From assembly GCA_964242335.1 (NCBI GenBank), contig CAXTAY010000001.1, forward strand, positions 124,001 through 188,000: DNA of 64,000 nucleotides, in the 5' to 3' direction. The notes below the pieces were generated by a model, which saw nothing but the letters and a program-made list of their open reading frames with translations, was not told the origin of the DNA and ran no database searches. Every line of letters begins with the position of its first letter. Position 1 is the first letter of the stretch. Below, in pieces: positions 35,698-44,120 of this stretch. The stretch comes from Lichenicoccus sp964242335. Its GTDB lineage: Bacteria > Pseudomonadota > Alphaproteobacteria > Acetobacterales > Acetobacteraceae. The translations under genes were made by a program, and so were the position numbers.

Positions 35698-36384
35698 TCA
35701 GGGCTTCGCCTGCCTGCCCGCGGTTGCGCCGGTGAAGAAGTCGACCAGTCCGAACGCTGCGCGGTCGTCGAGGCAGAGCTCCAGGATCCGATGCGCCGCC
35801 GCGGCTTCCGCACTGCTGCGCGGGAACAGCGTCTCCTCGCAGGCGGTCAGTGCCGCGTCGACGCCGTCGGGGTGCGCGGCGAATGCCGTGGCGAGCGCCG
35901 CGCCGTCGAACATCGCGAGGTTCGCTCTCTCGGCGGACGGCGGCATCGGGTGCGCGGCATCACCGAGGAGCGTCACCCCGGGTACGCGGTCCCACCGATG
36001 TCCGACCGGTAGGGCGTGGATCATGCGCGGGATCGGCGCGGTCTCGCCGTCGGTGATCGGCGTGCTGAGTTCCGGCGCCCATCCGTCGAATTCGGCTGCC
36101 ACGCGAGCCACCGCAGCGGCGATGTCGGCGAAGTCGATGCCGGCGATCCACTCGGCGGACGGTTCAGCTCGAGGTACGGGTGCAGGACGCCGCACGGTGC
36201 GCGACGATCCCCTTTCCGGGGCGAGCGCGAACAATGCGCCGCCGCCGACCGCTTCGGCCGCAGCAGGGTGCCGCTCGTCGGCGTCGTACAGGTAGGTCTC
36301 GATGAACGACGTGCCGACGTACTCGGGCTCCGCCTCCGAGAGCAGCGACCGGACCTTCGACCAGGCTCCCTTCCGCGCGCTCAC
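35698..36384 (-). pseudogene. Truncated TetX-like FAD-dependent monooxygenase (N-terminal FAD domain deleted)
   Basis: The frame retains the C-terminal 220 residues of a TetX/aromatic-hydroxylase-type flavoprotein: GAWSKVRSLLSEAEPEYVGT, then GVTLLGDAAHPMPPSAERANLAMFDGAALA with the GDAAHP motif, and a normal C-terminus. The whole N-terminal Rossmann region with the GxGxxG motif is missing. At about 36370-36385 the sequence passes directly into a TetR fragment on the other strand, so the facing 5-prime ends of two divergent genes have been lost in one deletion. The remaining MSARK start is probably fortuitous. Not expected to be functional. Confidence 0.8.
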
Positions 36385-36881
36385 GGCTCGCCTGGCAACG
36401 GGGAGCGGGGCGATCTACTGGCACGTCGCCAACAGGAACGATCCGCTCGCGGAGACCACCGACGAGGTCATCGCCGGTGTCATGACCGACGCGGCCGGCG
36501 GTGCGGAGCCAGGTGCGGCGATTCGTGCCATTGCGCTCGGGCTGTTCGAGGCGATCGACGATGCTGCAGGTCTTCGGGAACGTCGGCGAACAGCTTCAGG
36601 CGCTCGGCGTGCCCGAACGAGCGCAGTTCGACTGCGCGTCCGCGCCCGTGAATTATGTCCTGGGCGTCGCCAGGCAGAACGCCGCGAACGCCCGCCTGCA
36701 CGCACGCCAGACGGATCGATCGGCCTTCCTGGCGAACGTCGCCGCACGGTGGTCGCAGCTCGACCCGGCGCAGTATCCGTTCGTGCGTCAGGTGGCGACG
36801 CGGCTGCGCGAGCACGACGACCGCGAGCAGTTCCTCGCCGGCATCGAGCTCATCCTGGCCGGCATCGAAACCGTCCGATAG
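36385..36881 (+). pseudogene. Decayed TetR-family regulator
   Basis: Begins inside the helix-turn-helix domain (LTARLATGSGAIYWHVANRND, around 36380-36440) without the first helices, continues to GAAIRAIALGLFEAIDD, and then the homologous continuation (MLQVFGNVGEQLQALGVPER to IELILAGIETVR, 36561-36881) is in a different frame. About 15 residues normally found between these parts are missing, so there is a second internal deletion with frameshift. It was presumably the divergent regulator of the TetX-like gene. Both genes are now remnants. Confidence 0.75.
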
Positions 36882-36938
36882 ATCGATCCTCGCGCCACGC
36901 GCTCACCCGTGCACAGCGACCGGATGCCGGACATCGGT

Positions 36939-38291
36939 TCAGCCCGCCGCGAGGCGCCCGCGCAGCCGCGTGATGGCGCCGGGCAGGCCGCGTACCTGCA
37001 GCACCCGGCCGGTCTCGTCGTACTGCTCGGACAGGACACGCGCGCTCTCGTACACCTCGCCGATCAGGCTCTGTCTGGCGTAGGGCAGCACCAGCACATC
37101 CTCGACCATCGCCGCCTCGAAGAACGCGATGATGGTGTCCCGCAACGCACTCACATCCTCGCGCAGCTGCGCGGAGAGCAGGATCGCGTCCGGATGCTTC
37201 GCCACCAGGGCCGCGCGCGCCGCCGTGTCGATCCGGTCCACCTTGTTCAGCACCAGACGCGACGGCACCGTATCCGCGCCGATCTCGCGCAGCACGCTGC
37301 GGCTGACCTCCAGCTGCGCCTCATGGGTCGGGTCCGACGCGTCGACGACGAACAGCAGCAGCGACGCCTCCAGCGCCTCCGCCAGGGTGGAGCGGAACGA
37401 GGCGACCAGGTCGTGCGGCAGCTGCTTGATGAAACCGACCGTGTCGGAGACGAGCACGCGTGGCCGGGTCTCCGGCTGCAGGGTGCGGACGGTGGTGTCG
37501 AGGGTGGCGAACAGCTTGTCCTGCACCAGCACCTGGCTGCCGGTGAGGGCACGCATCAGCGAGGACTTGCCCGCGTTGGTGTAGCCGACCAGCGCCACCC
37601 GCAGCTGGTCGCGGCGGGTGGAGCGGCGCTGGTCGCCGTCGCGCTGCACCGCTGCCAGCTGGTCCTTCAGCTCCGAGAGCCGGTCGCGGATCTTGCGGCG
37701 GTCGAGCGCCAGGGTGCTCTCGCCGGCACCCGGACCCTGCTGGCGACCGCCGCCGGCCGAGGACTCCCGCATCCGGGGTGCCACGTAGTTCAGGCGTGCC
37801 ATCTCCACCTGCAGCTTCGCCTCGCGGGTGTTGGCATGACGGTGGAAGATCTCGACGATGACGCCGGTGCGGTCCAGCACCTGGGCACCGGTGGCCCGTT
37901 CCAGGTTGCGGATCTGGCTCGGCGAGAGCTCATGATCGACGATGACGAACTCGGGCCTGCGGGCGGCGTCCGGATCGGGCTGCGCCGCGGCGACGGTCTC
38001 CGCTGCGCCTTCGAAGCGCTGCCGCGCCTTGGATCTGGGCGGTGGCGCCATCGAGCCGACCACACCGATGCCGCCGGTCAGCGCCGCCAGCTCCGCCAGC
38101 TTGCCGCTGCCCAGCAGCGACGCGGCGCCGGTGCCCTCGCGCTTCTGCGACACCGTGCCGACCACTTCGTAGCCCAGCGTCTTCACCAGGCGTCCCAGCT
38201 CCTCGAGGCTGGCTTCGTGCGCGACATCGTCGAGGTCGGGCGTCTGGATGCCGACGAGGACGGCGAGCGGGATCGGCGCTTTGGTTTCCAT
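36939..38291 (-). CDS. hflX: GTPase HflX
   Basis: 450 residues. N-terminal HflX domain with LLGSGKLAELAAL, VDHELSPSQIRNLERATGAQVLDRT and the long helical stretch AKLQVEMARLNYVAPRM, then a G domain: VALVGYTNAGKSSLMRALTG (Walker A), DTVGFIKQLPHDLVASFRST (switch II), LNKVD. HflX is a ribosome-associated GTPase that rescues or splits stalled 70S ribosomes. ATG 38291 fits family starts. In many proteobacteria it follows hfq; here no hfq is adjacent. The upstream 427 bases hold no recognised gene. Confidence 0.95.
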   Translation of the reverse strand: METKAPIPLAVLVGIQTPDLDDVAHEASLEELGRLVKTLGYEVVGTVSQKREGTGAASLLGSGKLAELAALTGGIGVVGSMAPPPRSKARQRFEGAAETVAAAQPDPDAARRPEFVIVDHELSPSQIRNLERATGAQVLDRTGVIVEIFHRHANTREAKLQVEMARLNYVAPRMRESSAGGGRQQGPGAGESTLALDRRKIRDRLSELKDQLAAVQRDGDQRRSTRRDQLRVALVGYTNAGKSSLMRALTGSQVLVQDKLFATLDTTVRTLQPETRPRVLVSDTVGFIKQLPHDLVASFRSTLAEALEASLLLFVVDASDPTHEAQLEVSRSVLREIGADTVPSRLVLNKVDRIDTAARAALVAKHPDAILLSAQLREDVSALRDTIIAFFEAAMVEDVLVLPYARQSLIGEVYESARVLSEQYDETGRVLQVRGLPGAITRLRGRLAAG

Positions 38292-38718
38292 GAACGGTGA
38301 GGTAGCACGGACGAGGCCGGAGCCTGAAAGATCGCGACCCGCGGTCGAAGCCGGCGCCTCGACGCGCTGCGGCCCGGCCCTGAGGCGCGGCTGCCTCGTG
38401 AAGATCATCCCGATGCGGTCGGTCGCGACGTGCGGGGATGCGGACCTTCAGTGACGCCCGCGCTTCGACGGCATCGCCCGCAGCAAGCACGTGTTGCCGA
38501 CGCTCCCTGGTGGCAGCGCCGCCGAGGAGCCTCAGGCATCCTGCGCAGCTCCCGCGGCGCGATCGACGTCGGCCACCGTCGCACGAGCCGCCCGCGTCGC
38601 CGTTCGCGCCGCGAGCGGTCCGAGGATCCGCTCTCGGGGCGTCGATTGCCCTCCGATGAAGAGTTGCCGCTCGCCAGTCCCTATCGGTCGACCCTGTTGT
38701 CGGAGTGGGAGACTACGC
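38292..38718. other. 427-base spacer without a recognised gene
   Basis: Lies between hflX (transcribed leftward from 38291) and the end of the flavodoxin pseudogene. It must hold the hflX promoter. Open frames here are short, arginine/serine-rich shadows with no recognisable family. No hairpin or repeat stood out. Confidence 0.4.
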
Positions 38719-39297
38719 TCAGGCGGTCGATGCTGGCGCAAACCGGCCGGCGATTTCCGCAACGCGGACGCCATAAAGCCGCGCCGTCTCAAGGTCGCCT
38801 GCGGACATTTCGCCTGGCGCCGCATCCGCGTCCGACTGCGTCATCGGCGCGATGTACGATCCCATCCTGTTCGGATCGTCGCGCCTGGATGCTTTGAGGT
38901 TGGCCGGCTTGATGGCGAGGCTGACCCAGAGGCCGCCGTGCTGGCCAGCCAGCAGGACGAAGTACTGTAGCGTGTTGAGCTTGTCGCCGTTGATACTGGC
39001 GCTGTTGGTGAATCCGCCGAAAATCTTGTTCTTCCACCTGTCTTCGAACCAGGGTTTCGAAGAGGTGTCGGCGAACTTTTTGAACTGCCAGCTCGGGCCG
39101 CCCATGTAGGTCGGGGAGCCGAAGATGATGGCGTCCGCGGCGTTGAGTGTCTCTCACCCGCTCTCGGGGATGTTGCCTTCGGCATCGATCGCGATCAGCG
39201 AGGCGGCAGCGCCTCCGGCGACGGCTTCTGCCACACGTTTCGTATGTCCATAGCCTGAGTGGTAGACGACGGCGGTCATGTTGCTGGGTAGGGTCAT
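38719..39297 (-). pseudogene. Flavodoxin/WrbA-like protein gene interrupted by an in-frame TGA
   Basis: The gene runs from ATG 39297 (GAGGAGG site just upstream) with TAVVYHSGYGHTKRVAEAVA, the FMN phosphate loop of the flavodoxin/WrbA family. A TGA at 39154-39156 falls in frame after GNIPESG; the frame continues without shift as ETLNAADAIIFGSPTYMGGP and on to the normal C-terminus at 38719. Relatives carry tryptophan at this point (PESGW-ETL pattern), so TGG to TGA is a single-base change. Full length would be 192 codons. Either a recent nonsense mutation or readthrough; the first is more likely. No SECIS-like hairpin follows the TGA. Confidence 0.8.
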
Positions 39298-39403
39298 GTT
39301 GCCTCCTCGGCGCTTCGGCGTCGCATCGCGTCGGCGATGGAACCGTCGGTGATGCTCGCCTCGAGGAGTACTGTGTCCTTTTTTTGGCGATGAACTACGC
39401 TGT

Positions 39404-39419
39404 AGCGAACGCATTGTTC
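39404..39419. promoter_or_regulatory. Direct repeat AGCGAACGCATTGTTC, copy 1 (candidate LysR operator)
   Basis: Sixteen bases identical to 39904-39919, exactly 500 bases away. The core GAAC-N5-GTTC is an inverted repeat, as in LysR-type binding sites. This copy lies 107 bases upstream of the flavodoxin-like gene start and touches the end of the DoxX gene. Two identical sites flanking the DoxX gene, next to a LysR gene, suggest a common regulator. Confidence 0.55.
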
Positions 39420-39831
39420 ACAGCAATGGGACCAATACTCGGCTGAGCGGCAGAATCGCGCGGACACGGGGGTGGCGCAGGTAGAGGCCACCCCACGCCA
39501 TCACGCCCAGGAGCAGGGAGACGATTTGCGGCGGCGATCCCAGTTCGCCGAGGCGGACATGGGCACAGATGGCTCCTCCCAAGAAGCCTGTCACGAGGAT
39601 CGCGCCGAGGACGGTGGTAGCCGGGATGGCATAGAGGGCCGCGCAGACGACCATGATCCCGCCGAGCGTAGGGGTCAGGTCCATCGCGAAGCCGGTTTCC
39701 CGCATCATGCTCGCGATCTTGGCCGGCGCGAACAGCTGCATTGCTCCATCCACGAGCAGCGCTGCGACCACCAGGGCGCTTGCTGACCGCCCCATCCAGA
39801 CCGCGCGATGCGGTTTCGTCGTGTTAGGCAT
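39418..39831 (-). CDS. DoxX-like integral membrane protein
   Basis: 137 residues with four hydrophobic segments. The pattern VWMGRSASALVVAALLVDGAMQLFAP, then LGGIMVVCAALYAIPATTVLGAILVTGFLGGAICAHVRLG and a closing LLLGVMAWGGLYLRHPRVRAILP, is that of the DoxX-like family of small four-helix membrane proteins. Function of these proteins is poorly defined; some act with redox or detoxification partners. ATG 39831 has a GAGGACGG site upstream. It is divergent from a LysR gene (119 bases between) and upstream of the flavodoxin-like gene on the same strand. Confidence 0.82.
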   Translation of the reverse strand: MPNTTKPHRAVWMGRSASALVVAALLVDGAMQLFAPAKIASMMRETGFAMDLTPTLGGIMVVCAALYAIPATTVLGAILVTGFLGGAICAHVRLGELGSPPQIVSLLLGVMAWGGLYLRHPRVRAILPLSRVLVPLL

Positions 39832-39903
39832 CTGCCGTCCTCGATGAGGGTTCATTCCATTCCAAGCCGTACTGTATGGTCGAGATGCGGTAAAATGCGT
39901 GCA

Positions 39904-39919
39904 AGCGAACGCATTGTTC
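39904..39919. promoter_or_regulatory. Direct repeat AGCGAACGCATTGTTC, copy 2 (candidate LysR operator)
   Basis: Second identical 16-base site, in the 119-base gap between the divergent DoxX and LysR genes, 31 bases before the LysR start. This is the classical position for LysR autoregulation and activation of the divergent target gene. Confidence 0.6.
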
Positions 39920-39950
39920 TTCATCCGAGTATCAACCAGGCGGCGCAGGA

Positions 39951-40862
39951 ATGCAGAATCTCGAGCCCATCCTTATTTTCGTGAGGGTCGCCGAGATGGG
40001 GAGCTTCACCCACGCCGCCGACAGCCTGGGCATCCAGAAGGGGCGGGCCTCGACCGCGGTTCGGCGGCTGGAAGAAGATGTCGGCGTGAGGCTGCTGCAC
40101 CGGACGACGCGCAGCGTGCAGTTGACGGAAGACGGACGAGTGTTTCATGCGCGCGCCTGCGATCTGCTGGCCGATGTCGACGACCTGCACTCGATGTTCG
40201 CGGGAGATCGCGTCGCGCTGCGTGGGCGTCTACGGGTCGATCTGCCGACCGAGCTGGCGCGCACGACGATCGTGCCGGCCCTGCCTGATTTCATGGCCAG
40301 CTATCCCGAGTTGGAGTTGGAGGTATCGAGCACGGATCGGCAGGTCGATCTGGTCCAGGAGGGGTTCGACTGCGTTCTGCGCATCGGACCGATCGGAAAC
40401 GAGACACTGATCGCCCGCCCGCTGGGCCAGCTACGCATGGTGAATGCCGCCAGTCCCACATACCTGGCGCGCTACGGCATCCCTCGATCGCTGGAAGATC
40501 TACGGCTTCAGGCACATCGGACGATCCACTACAGCAGGACACTCGGCGCAAGACCATACGGGTGGGAGTATCCGGACGGTGACGGCGGCGACTATGCGAC
40601 GCTTCCGCTGCCAGGCGCGCTGCACGTCAACAGCGTGCAGACATACGAGGCCGCGGGCCTCGCAGGCTTGGGACTGATGCAGGCGGCGCTCTCGGGGGTG
40701 CGCCGGCACTTCGAGAGCGGAGCGCTGGTGGAGATCCTGCCGGACTTCCGCCCCGAGCCGCTGGACGTGTCCCTCGTGGTGGCCCATCGGCATAACCTGT
40801 CGCGCCGCGTCCGCGCCTTCATGGAATGGATCGAAGCGGTGCTGGCGCCCTATCTCGAGTAG
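39951..40862 (+). CDS. LysR-family transcriptional regulator
   Basis: 303 residues. N-terminal winged helix: LEPILIFVRVAEMGSFTHAA with KGRASTAVRRLEEDVGVRLLHRTTRSVQLTEDG, then the substrate-binding domain (LRVDLPTELARTTIVPALPDF, FDCVLRIGPIGNETLIARPLG) and a C-terminus typical of the group with short MEWIEAVLAPYL. It is divergent from the DoxX/flavodoxin genes and two identical candidate sites (39404, 39904) lie by their promoters, so it probably controls them. Effector unknown. Confidence 0.9.
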   Translation: MQNLEPILIFVRVAEMGSFTHAADSLGIQKGRASTAVRRLEEDVGVRLLHRTTRSVQLTEDGRVFHARACDLLADVDDLHSMFAGDRVALRGRLRVDLPTELARTTIVPALPDFMASYPELELEVSSTDRQVDLVQEGFDCVLRIGPIGNETLIARPLGQLRMVNAASPTYLARYGIPRSLEDLRLQAHRTIHYSRTLGARPYGWEYPDGDGGDYATLPLPGALHVNSVQTYEAAGLAGLGLMQAALSGVRRHFESGALVEILPDFRPEPLDVSLVVAHRHNLSRRVRAFMEWIEAVLAPYLE

Positions 40863-40950
40863 CACCTCCCGTTCGGGCGACGGGCTCGGACCGGGCGCCC
40901 CGTTCGCGCGTGGCTTCCCGGCCGGGATCGGTCCTCGGGGATGCGAGCCC

Positions 40951-41097
40951 TGGCCGGCGGTCCGTGGCCTGCCGGGACAGCATCCAGGTCGCATAGTCCG
41001 GTATGAGGCTGCCGACCTCATCGAGTTTCCGAAGATCGTCGGCACCGAGCCGCGATTTCGCAGACGCGAGATTCTCCTCGTGAGCGCGCCGGACGCG
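40951..41097 (-). pseudogene. Aldo/keto reductase C-terminal fragment
   Basis: About 49 codons on the minus strand read VRRAHEENLASAKSRLGADD, then LRKLDEVGSLIPDYATWMLSRQ, which is the usual last helix and tail of aldo/keto reductases. The rest of the gene is absent: upstream on its strand lies an IS5-type transposase remnant. Probably cut by the insertion. Non-functional. Confidence 0.6.
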
Positions 41098-41500
41098 AAG
41101 CCTCACCCGGCGCGGCTGTACTCGACAGCCGGAGCGTCAAGACCGGGAGCGGCGGCCCACGCGGCCAGGATGCCGGCAAGAAGGTGAAGGGCGGCAAAAC
41201 GCGGGTCACGGTCGACGCCGCCGCGCAGGATCGCGATGCGGTCGTGCCGGTTCTCGAGCGCTCGCGCCGCGCCTTCCCGTTCGTCAACCAGAATTCTGCC
41301 GACGCGGACTGTGTCGAGATCGTGCGCAAGCCGCCGGTCAGGTCGGCGTCACGGTCCATCCCGAGCGGTGGATGGGGGAACGCTCCTTCGCCTGGATCAG
41401 CCGAGACCGCAGGCTCGGAAGGATACGAAGACCACGCTCGCCTCTGCCCCGGCGTTCCGCTACGCCGCTTCCGTCATGATCCCGCTCCGCGGGTCGGCGC
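41085..41500 (+). mobile_element. Degenerate IS5-family transposase remnant
   Basis: Frame starting near 41085 reads AAVLDSRSVKTGSGGPRGQD (first catalytic Asp region), then AGKKVKGGKTRVTVDAAAQD and RDAVVPVLERSRRAFPFV, as in the DDE domain of IS5-type transposases. After CVEIVRKPP (about 41330) the homologous continuation VGVTVHPERWMGERSFAWIS, followed by RDRRLGRIRR, is in another frame. The N-terminal third and the terminal inverted repeats were not found. An old, inactive fragment that sits against the truncated aldo/keto reductase. Confidence 0.75.
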
Positions 41501-41523
41501 CGTCGTGAATCCCCGGACAGACT

Positions 41524-42438
41524 CTAGGCCATACTTGGCAGGCGAGCTTCTGCCCCGATCTGGGACGTGAGGTCGACAAGTCTCGACAAGAACTTCTCGA
41601 GGACGGGCGACTTGTTGGCCTTGTGGAATGCGAGCATCAGATCGATCGTCGGCCGCTCTCCGGCAAGGGATCGGCTGACGATCGAGGGCGGCAGATAGCG
41701 GCCAATCGAAGCCGGCAACAGCGCCACGCCTCCTGTCGATCCTACCAGAGACATCGCCATGGCGAAGTTGTCGATCTCCAGGTGCGGCGTGATGCGCACG
41801 CCCGATCGCTCGAGATAGCCGTTGACGACGCCGCGCAGTACGCGCGGCACGGACGAGATGCCGATGAAGGTTTCGTCCATCAGGTCGTGCGGACTGATGG
41901 CGTTCCGTGCCGCCAGCCGGTGATCGGATCGCAGGATCGCCACCAGGGGCTCTCTGAGGAGAAATCTGTAGTCGAGATCGGGGTTCGGCTCGCGCCGCAC
42001 GAACGCGATGTCGAGCTTCCCTCGCTGCAGGTCGTCGGCGAGATCGACGGAAAATCCGCTGAAGATCCTGACCTCCAGGTTGGGCAGATCGTCCCGGAGG
42101 ATGTTCGTCGTGGGAGGGATGCAGTCCACCTCATGACCGGTCAGGAAGCCCACGGCGAAGACCGGTCTTTCCGGCTGGGCGATGCGCCGAGCGGACTCGA
42201 CCGCCGCTTCCGCCTGGGCGAGCGACAGCCGTGCATGATCGAGGAAAGTACGGCCGGCGGCGGTGAGTTCGATGCCCTGTGCGCTGCGGTGCAGGAGTCG
42301 TGCGCCGACCTCGACTTCGAGGTCGCGCATCTGTCGGCTGAGCGACGGCTGCGCGGTGTGCAGCCTTCTCTCGGCGGCGAGCTTGATGCTTCCTTCATCG
42401 GCGACTGCGACAAAATAACGAAGGTGTCTGAGCTCCAT
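41524..42438 (-). CDS. LysR-family transcriptional regulator
   Basis: 304 residues: MELRHLRYFVAVADEGSIKLAAERRLHTAQPSLSRQMRDLEVEVG with LLHRSAQGIELTAAG forms the DNA-binding domain; the effector domain has FAVGFLTGHEVDCIPPTTNIL, LDIAFVRREPN and GGVALLPASIGRYLPPS. It resembles the CbbR/CatR-like group that begins MELRHLRYF. It is divergent from the first of two SDR genes with 131 bases between starts, so it is the likely regulator of that pair. Inducer is unknown. Confidence 0.9.
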   Translation of the reverse strand: MELRHLRYFVAVADEGSIKLAAERRLHTAQPSLSRQMRDLEVEVGARLLHRSAQGIELTAAGRTFLDHARLSLAQAEAAVESARRIAQPERPVFAVGFLTGHEVDCIPPTTNILRDDLPNLEVRIFSGFSVDLADDLQRGKLDIAFVRREPNPDLDYRFLLREPLVAILRSDHRLAARNAISPHDLMDETFIGISSVPRVLRGVVNGYLERSGVRITPHLEIDNFAMAMSLVGSTGGVALLPASIGRYLPPSIVSRSLAGERPTIDLMLAFHKANKSPVLEKFLSRLVDLTSQIGAEARLPSMA

Positions 42439-42569
42439 CGCTGCCTCTATACGTCGCAGGTATATCCCCAGCCTCACAAAGTCTTACCCGCCGCGGGCAG
42501 CGACACCTATGTTTTCCGCAAGGTTCCGCAGGAACCTGCGTCGGCATTGAACAGAAGGAGGCAGCATCG

Positions 42570-43310
42570 ATGGGAAGCCTGACCGGTAAGACAGCGCTCG
42601 TCACGGGCGGCTCGCGCGGGATCGGCGCCGGGATCGCCAAGCGTCTCGCCGCCGACGGGGCGGACATCGCGATCACCTACACCAGAGGCGCCGCGGCGGC
42701 GGCGTCGGTCGTCGGCGAGATCGAGCGCGCGGGCAGCAAGGCGATGTCGATCCAGGCGGACGCAGCCGATGCCGCGGCCGTCACCGCTGCGGTCGAACAG
42801 ACCGTCGCGACCTATGGCCGGCTCGACGTGCTCGTCAACAATGCCGGCACCGCGATTCCGAAGCCGTTCGATGAGACCACGATCGAGGAGCTCGATCGCG
42901 TCATCGGCATCAATCTCCGCGGCACGATGATCGCGACGCTGGCAGCGCTCCGGCACATGCAGGATGGCGGTCGCATCATCATGATCGGCTCCTGCGTGGG
43001 CGAGCGGATGATGACCCCGGGCCTGGCCGCCTACGCGGCCACGAAGGGAGCCATCAAGATGTTCACGCAAGGGCTGTCGCGGGAAACCGGATCCCGGGGG
43101 ATCACGGTCAACAACATCCAGCCGGGGCCCATCGACACCGACCTGAACCCGGCGGCGGGTGACTGGGCGACGCCGCAGATCGCCAACACCGCGCTCAAGC
43201 GCTACGGCCACGTCGAGGACATCGCGGCCATGGTGGCCTTCGTCGCGGGTCCGGAAGCCGGCTACATCACGGGCGCCAGCTTGACCGTCGACGGCGGCAC
43301 CAACGCCTGA
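42570..43310 (+). CDS. Short-chain dehydrogenase/reductase (SDR)
   Basis: 246 residues, classical SDR. NAD(P)-binding TGGSRGIG at 12-19, LVNNAGTA (about 90), catalytic YAATK (about 153-157), and the C-terminal YITGASLTVDGGTNA. AGAAGGAGGCAGC precedes the ATG. The ITYTRGAAAAASVV segment after the second strand lacks an acidic residue that would exclude NADPH, so NADPH use is likely. Substrate unknown; it is followed closely by a second SDR gene, and both face a sugar importer operon, which suggests polyol or sugar oxidation/reduction. Confidence 0.88.
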   Translation: MGSLTGKTALVTGGSRGIGAGIAKRLAADGADIAITYTRGAAAAASVVGEIERAGSKAMSIQADAADAAAVTAAVEQTVATYGRLDVLVNNAGTAIPKPFDETTIEELDRVIGINLRGTMIATLAALRHMQDGGRIIMIGSCVGERMMTPGLAAYAATKGAIKMFTQGLSRETGSRGITVNNIQPGPIDTDLNPAAGDWATPQIANTALKRYGHVEDIAAMVAFVAGPEAGYITGASLTVDGGTNA

Positions 43311-43356
43311 CCGATACTCGTCGAGACGACCAGTGACGATGGCAGGCGGGCATGAG

Positions 43357-44103
43357 ATGATATCCCTGAACGGAAAGATCGCCCTCGTCACCGGCGCCTC
43401 GCGTGGCATCGGGCGCGCCGCCGCCGTGGCGCTCGCACGGGCCGGAGCGCATGTGCTCGTGCATTACGGCCGCGGTGCCATGGCGGCGAACGCGGTCGTC
43501 GCCGACATCCAGGCGGCAGGCGGCCAGGCACAGGCGATCGGCTGCGATCTTTCCGCACCGGACGGGCCGCACGAGCTCGCGGCGGAGGTGCGTGCGATCG
43601 TCGGCGACCGGCTGGACATCCTGGTCGCGAACGCGGGCATCTCGAAGGCCGCCACCATCGAGGAGACGAGGATCGAGGATTTCGACGCGCTGTTCGCCGT
43701 CAATGTCTGCGCGCCGTATTTCCTGGTGCAGCAGCTGCTTCCGGTGCTGGGCGACGGTGCGAGCATCGTCTTCACCTCCTCGCTCGTGGCGCATGCCGCG
43801 GTCGGGAACCTGTCGGCCTATGCCGCGACCAAGGGCGCGATCGACACGCTGGTGAAGCATTTCGCGTCCGTCCTGGGGCCGCGCGGCATCCGGGTGAACG
43901 CCGTGGCGCCCGGCGTGGTGGAGACCGACATGTCGAGCTTCACCGGGACGCGGGCGGGTCGCGAGTCGGCGATCGGGATGCAGGCGCTGAAGCGCGTGGC
44001 GCAGCCCGATGACATCGCCGGCGCGATCGCCTTCCTGGCTTCTGACCTGGCGCGCTGGGTCTCGGGCGACACGCTGCGGGTGGATGGCGGCTCCAGGCTG
44101 TGA
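43357..44103 (+). CDS. Short-chain dehydrogenase/reductase (SDR)
   Basis: 248 residues: MISLNGKIALVTGASRGIGR at the start, VANAGIS, SSLVAHAAVGNLSAYAATKG with the catalytic Tyr and Lys, PGVVETDMSS and WVSGDTLRVDGGSRL at the end. ATG 43357 matches the usual SDR start; ATG 43339 and GTG 43333 would add residues. It follows the other SDR gene by 46 bases and converges with the third ABC operon. The two SDR proteins are not close copies of each other. Confidence 0.87.
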   Translation: MISLNGKIALVTGASRGIGRAAAVALARAGAHVLVHYGRGAMAANAVVADIQAAGGQAQAIGCDLSAPDGPHELAAEVRAIVGDRLDILVANAGISKAATIEETRIEDFDALFAVNVCAPYFLVQQLLPVLGDGASIVFTSSLVAHAAVGNLSAYAATKGAIDTLVKHFASVLGPRGIRVNAVAPGVVETDMSSFTGTRAGRESAIGMQALKRVAQPDDIAGAIAFLASDLARWVSGDTLRVDGGSRL

Positions 44104-44120
44104 GACCGAAGCCTCGGTCT

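Noticed and set aside
39154..39156. TGA in the flavodoxin-like gene as a second selenocysteine codon
   Set aside because: No stem-loop like that in fdhA follows within 40 bases, and family members have Trp, not Cys, at this place.
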